Assembly (NCBI GenBank): GCA_027056615.1
Contig: JALUKJ010000035.1
Span: forward strand, 1 to 5,629
Reading direction: 5' to 3'
DNA length: 5,629 nucleotides
Origin: Campylobacteraceae bacterium
Lineage (GTDB): Bacteria > Campylobacterota > Campylobacteria > Campylobacterales > Sulfurovaceae
Within the stretch, counting starts at the first letter, position 1. Each line of letters starts with the position of its first letter. Positions 3,590 to 5,629 of this stretch are shown one piece after another. The translations under genes and the position numbers were made by a program. The notes beneath the pieces were generated by a model. It was not told the DNA's origin. It saw only the letters and a list, made by a program, of their open reading frames with translations, and made no database searches.

Positions 3590-5593
3590 ATGAAAAGAGG
3601 AATTATATTATCGCTTGTTGTGATTGCCAATCTACATGCCCAAGAGGTATTAGAGGATATTTCAGTAGTAGAAGAGGGAACAACCCAAGTAGTAAAAGAT
3701 ATTGCAGGAGAAGAGCTAAAATCTGCTGACCTTGCCGATGCTCTACAGAAAAATGTACCAAGTATATCTATGATACGACGAAGTGGGATTGCTAATGATA
3801 TTATATTACGAGGTCAAAAAAGAGATAATATTAACGTTACAATTGATGGAGCAAAAATCTATGGGGCATGTCCAAATAGAATGGACCCTCCAACCTCTCA
3901 CCTACTTACCAATACTATTGATGATGTAGTAGTCCAAGAGGGACCTTTTGATATTGAGGAGTTTGGTGTACTTAGTGGCTCTGTTAAAGTAAAGACAAAA
4001 AAGCCTAAAAAAGGGCTTCATGGTGACCTATCTTTAAATGGTGGCTCTTTTGACTATAAAAAGGCTTCAGGTACTATTTCAGGAGGAAGTGACAAGGTAC
4101 GATTTTTATTTTCAGCCTCTAGCGAAGAGGGAGGGCAATACGAAGATGGAGATGGTAGAGATTTTTCAGAACAACTAAGCGACTATACAAGCTCAACAGC
4201 CTCTCCTACAGATGACCCTTTTGTCTATAGTAATAACAATAAAAACAAAGATGCCTTTAAAAAGAATATGTATATGGGAAAAGTTTTTGTTAACTTTACT
4301 CCCAACCAAGAGTTAGCCCTAAGCTACACTGCTAACCGAAGTGACAATATACTCTACCCCTCAACTCCAATGGATGCTGTCTATGACGATAGTGATATTT
4401 TTAACCTTAAATATAGCCTTAAAAATCTCTCTAGCTACTCCAAAGAGCTAAATATTCAAGCATATAACTCAAAAGTTGAACACCCAATGAGTACAGAGTT
4501 TAGGAAAATAGGACAAACTAACTATACGACTCATCGTTTAACTACCGATACTAAAGGTCTAAAAGTCAAAAACAGATTTGAGGCATTAAGCCAAGAGATT
4601 ACTTATGGAGTAGAGGGAAGTAAACGAAATTGGGATGGTGCTTATTCTAAAACTAATGTAGCCACAGGAGTTATAACACAAGGAATTAAAAGTATTGACA
4701 ATGTAGATACAAAAAATATAGGTCTATTTGTAAAGACAAAAAAGACTCTTGAAAATTTAGATATTGAGATGGGTGCAAGATATGATAAGACAAATATTAC
4801 TACAGACTCAACCACACAACAAGACAATGACTACAATGGTTTCTCTGCTAATATATTTGCTAACTATCATGTTGATAACAATACAAAATATTTTGCAGGT
4901 ATAGGAAAATCAAACCGTGTTCCTGATGCTAGAGAGCTTTATTTTAGAAAGAATACAAAAGTAATAGGTAGTGACCAACTCAAAAAAACCTCTAACTATG
5001 AGGTAGATTTAGGTGTAGAGAAATCTTATGATAGTGGAGGTGTTAAAGTTAAAACTTTCTACTCAAAACTAAAAGATTACATCTACTATAATGGAAGTAA
5101 AAAAGCTCATAACTTTGAAAATATTGATGCTTCTATCTACGGTGCAGAGTTAAGTGGCTACTATATGCCAACCGATGAAGTCTATCTCTCTGCTGGTCTT
5201 GCCTATAAAAGAGGTAAAAAAGATACCCAACCAACAGGTCAAACAAATGACAACTTAGCCGATATTACTCCTTTAAAGCTAAATCTTACTGCCTCTTATG
5301 ACTATGATGAGAATGGTATGGTAGAAGCCTCTTTAGTAGCTGTTAACCGATGGGACAAAATAGACAGCGATAACAATGAACAAGAACTTGCAGGTTATGG
5401 TGTAGTAAATCTAAAAACAACTAGAAGTTTTGACAATGGTTTAGAGTTTACTTTAGGTGTTGACAATCTCTTTGACAAAACCTATGCTGTTAGCAACACC
5501 TACAATGACTTAACACTTATAGATGGTGGGACAACTATGCTTATGAATGAACCTGGACGGTATCTCTACTTAAATGCGAGGTACCAATTTTAA
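3590..5593 (+). CDS. TonB-dependent outer-membrane receptor, OprC/NosA-like copper receptor
   Basis: A complete 667-residue receptor that would import a scarce substrate across the outer membrane using TonB-ExbBD energy. A signal peptide (about 1-17, cleavage after LHA) is followed by a TonB-box-like stretch (EDISVVEE, 22-29). The plug domain (about 34-138) includes SISMIRRSGIANDIILRGQK and ends in VKVKTKKP. The rest is a beta-barrel ending LYLNARYQF, with the terminal Phe recognised by the BAM machinery. In the plug, Cys94-Pro-Asn-Arg-Met98 is a CxxxM motif, and in the barrel His298-Pro-Met300 is an HxM motif. The same pair forms the copper site of Pseudomonas aeruginosa OprC. Cys94 is the only cysteine in the protein. 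AAGGAG lies 8 nt before the ATG. A short gap leads to another exported protein. Copper is the best substrate guess; another metal or a chelate cannot be excluded. Confidence 0.88.
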   Translation: MKRGIILSLVVIANLHAQEVLEDISVVEEGTTQVVKDIAGEELKSADLADALQKNVPSISMIRRSGIANDIILRGQKRDNINVTIDGAKIYGACPNRMDPPTSHLLTNTIDDVVVQEGPFDIEEFGVLSGSVKVKTKKPKKGLHGDLSLNGGSFDYKKASGTISGGSDKVRFLFSASSEEGGQYEDGDGRDFSEQLSDYTSSTASPTDDPFVYSNNNKNKDAFKKNMYMGKVFVNFTPNQELALSYTANRSDNILYPSTPMDAVYDDSDIFNLKYSLKNLSSYSKELNIQAYNSKVEHPMSTEFRKIGQTNYTTHRLTTDTKGLKVKNRFEALSQEITYGVEGSKRNWDGAYSKTNVATGVITQGIKSIDNVDTKNIGLFVKTKKTLENLDIEMGARYDKTNITTDSTTQQDNDYNGFSANIFANYHVDNNTKYFAGIGKSNRVPDARELYFRKNTKVIGSDQLKKTSNYEVDLGVEKSYDSGGVKVKTFYSKLKDYIYYNGSKKAHNFENIDASIYGAELSGYYMPTDEVYLSAGLAYKRGKKDTQPTGQTNDNLADITPLKLNLTASYDYDENGMVEASLVAVNRWDKIDSDNNEQELAGYGVVNLKTTRSFDNGLEFTLGVDNLFDKTYAVSNTYNDLTLIDGGTTMLMNEPGRYLYLNARYQF

Positions 5594-5607
5594 AAAAAGG
5601 TTAATAT

Positions 5608-5629
5608 ATGAAAAAACTAATCGTAGCAA
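5608..5629 (+). CDS. Start of a probable exported protein (runs off the window)
   Basis: An ATG 14 nt after the receptor stop codon is preceded by AAAAAAGG at 7 nt, a good ribosome-binding site. The seven visible codons read MKKLIVA, which looks like the start of a signal peptide: two lysines, then hydrophobic residues. The spacing implies one operon with the receptor. The function cannot be read from seven residues; a periplasmic or membrane partner in metal handling would fit the context. Confidence 0.6.

Noticed and set aside
4642..4827. Open frame on the minus strand inside the TonB receptor gene
   Set aside because: It is antisense to barrel-coding sequence and has no supporting signals.

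Overview
The window comes from an AT-rich genome of the phylum Campylobacterota, most likely a Sulfurovum- or Sulfurimonas-like organism. The basis is the rpmJ-rpsM-rpsK-rpsD gene order, the style of the ribosomal proteins, promoters with a good -10 but a poor -35, and the short histidine kinase. The genus is inference; the sequence does not fix it.

Positions 1-1013 (minus strand) hold part of the alpha ribosomal operon, read right to left: rpmJ (L36), rpsM (S13), rpsK (S11) and the first 28 codons of rpsD (S4). infA, the usual upstream neighbour of rpmJ, is absent, so rpmJ appears to open the transcript. A 22-bp element (GTAG followed by a perfect 7-bp palindrome) occurs twice in the same orientation. 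One copy starts at the rpsK stop codon and the other lies in the rpmJ leader. It has the layout of REP sequences mobilised by RAYT (TnpA-REP) transposases.

Positions 1014-1382 contain no gene. They hold the rpmJ leader, with two mutually exclusive 9-bp stems, and back-to-back promoters.

Positions 1383-2618 hold two convergent genes: a cytoplasmic ankyrin-repeat protein (+) and an AMIN-domain lipoprotein (-). They overlap by 9 bp at their 3' ends, and each seems to carry the other's terminator inside its coding sequence.

Positions 2703-5629 are the most interesting part. A histidine kinase with two membrane helices and almost no periplasmic loop (-) is divergent from a TonB-dependent receptor (+). 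The receptor carries the CxxxM and HxM pairs known from the copper site of Pseudomonas OprC. The shared intergenic region carries two perfect 9-bp direct repeats 11 bp apart, the classic layout of an OmpR/PhoB-family operator. No response regulator is present. A second exported protein starts just after the receptor. The inferred picture is an outer-membrane copper-uptake locus under two-component control, possibly co-transcribed with a cell-envelope AMIN lipoprotein.
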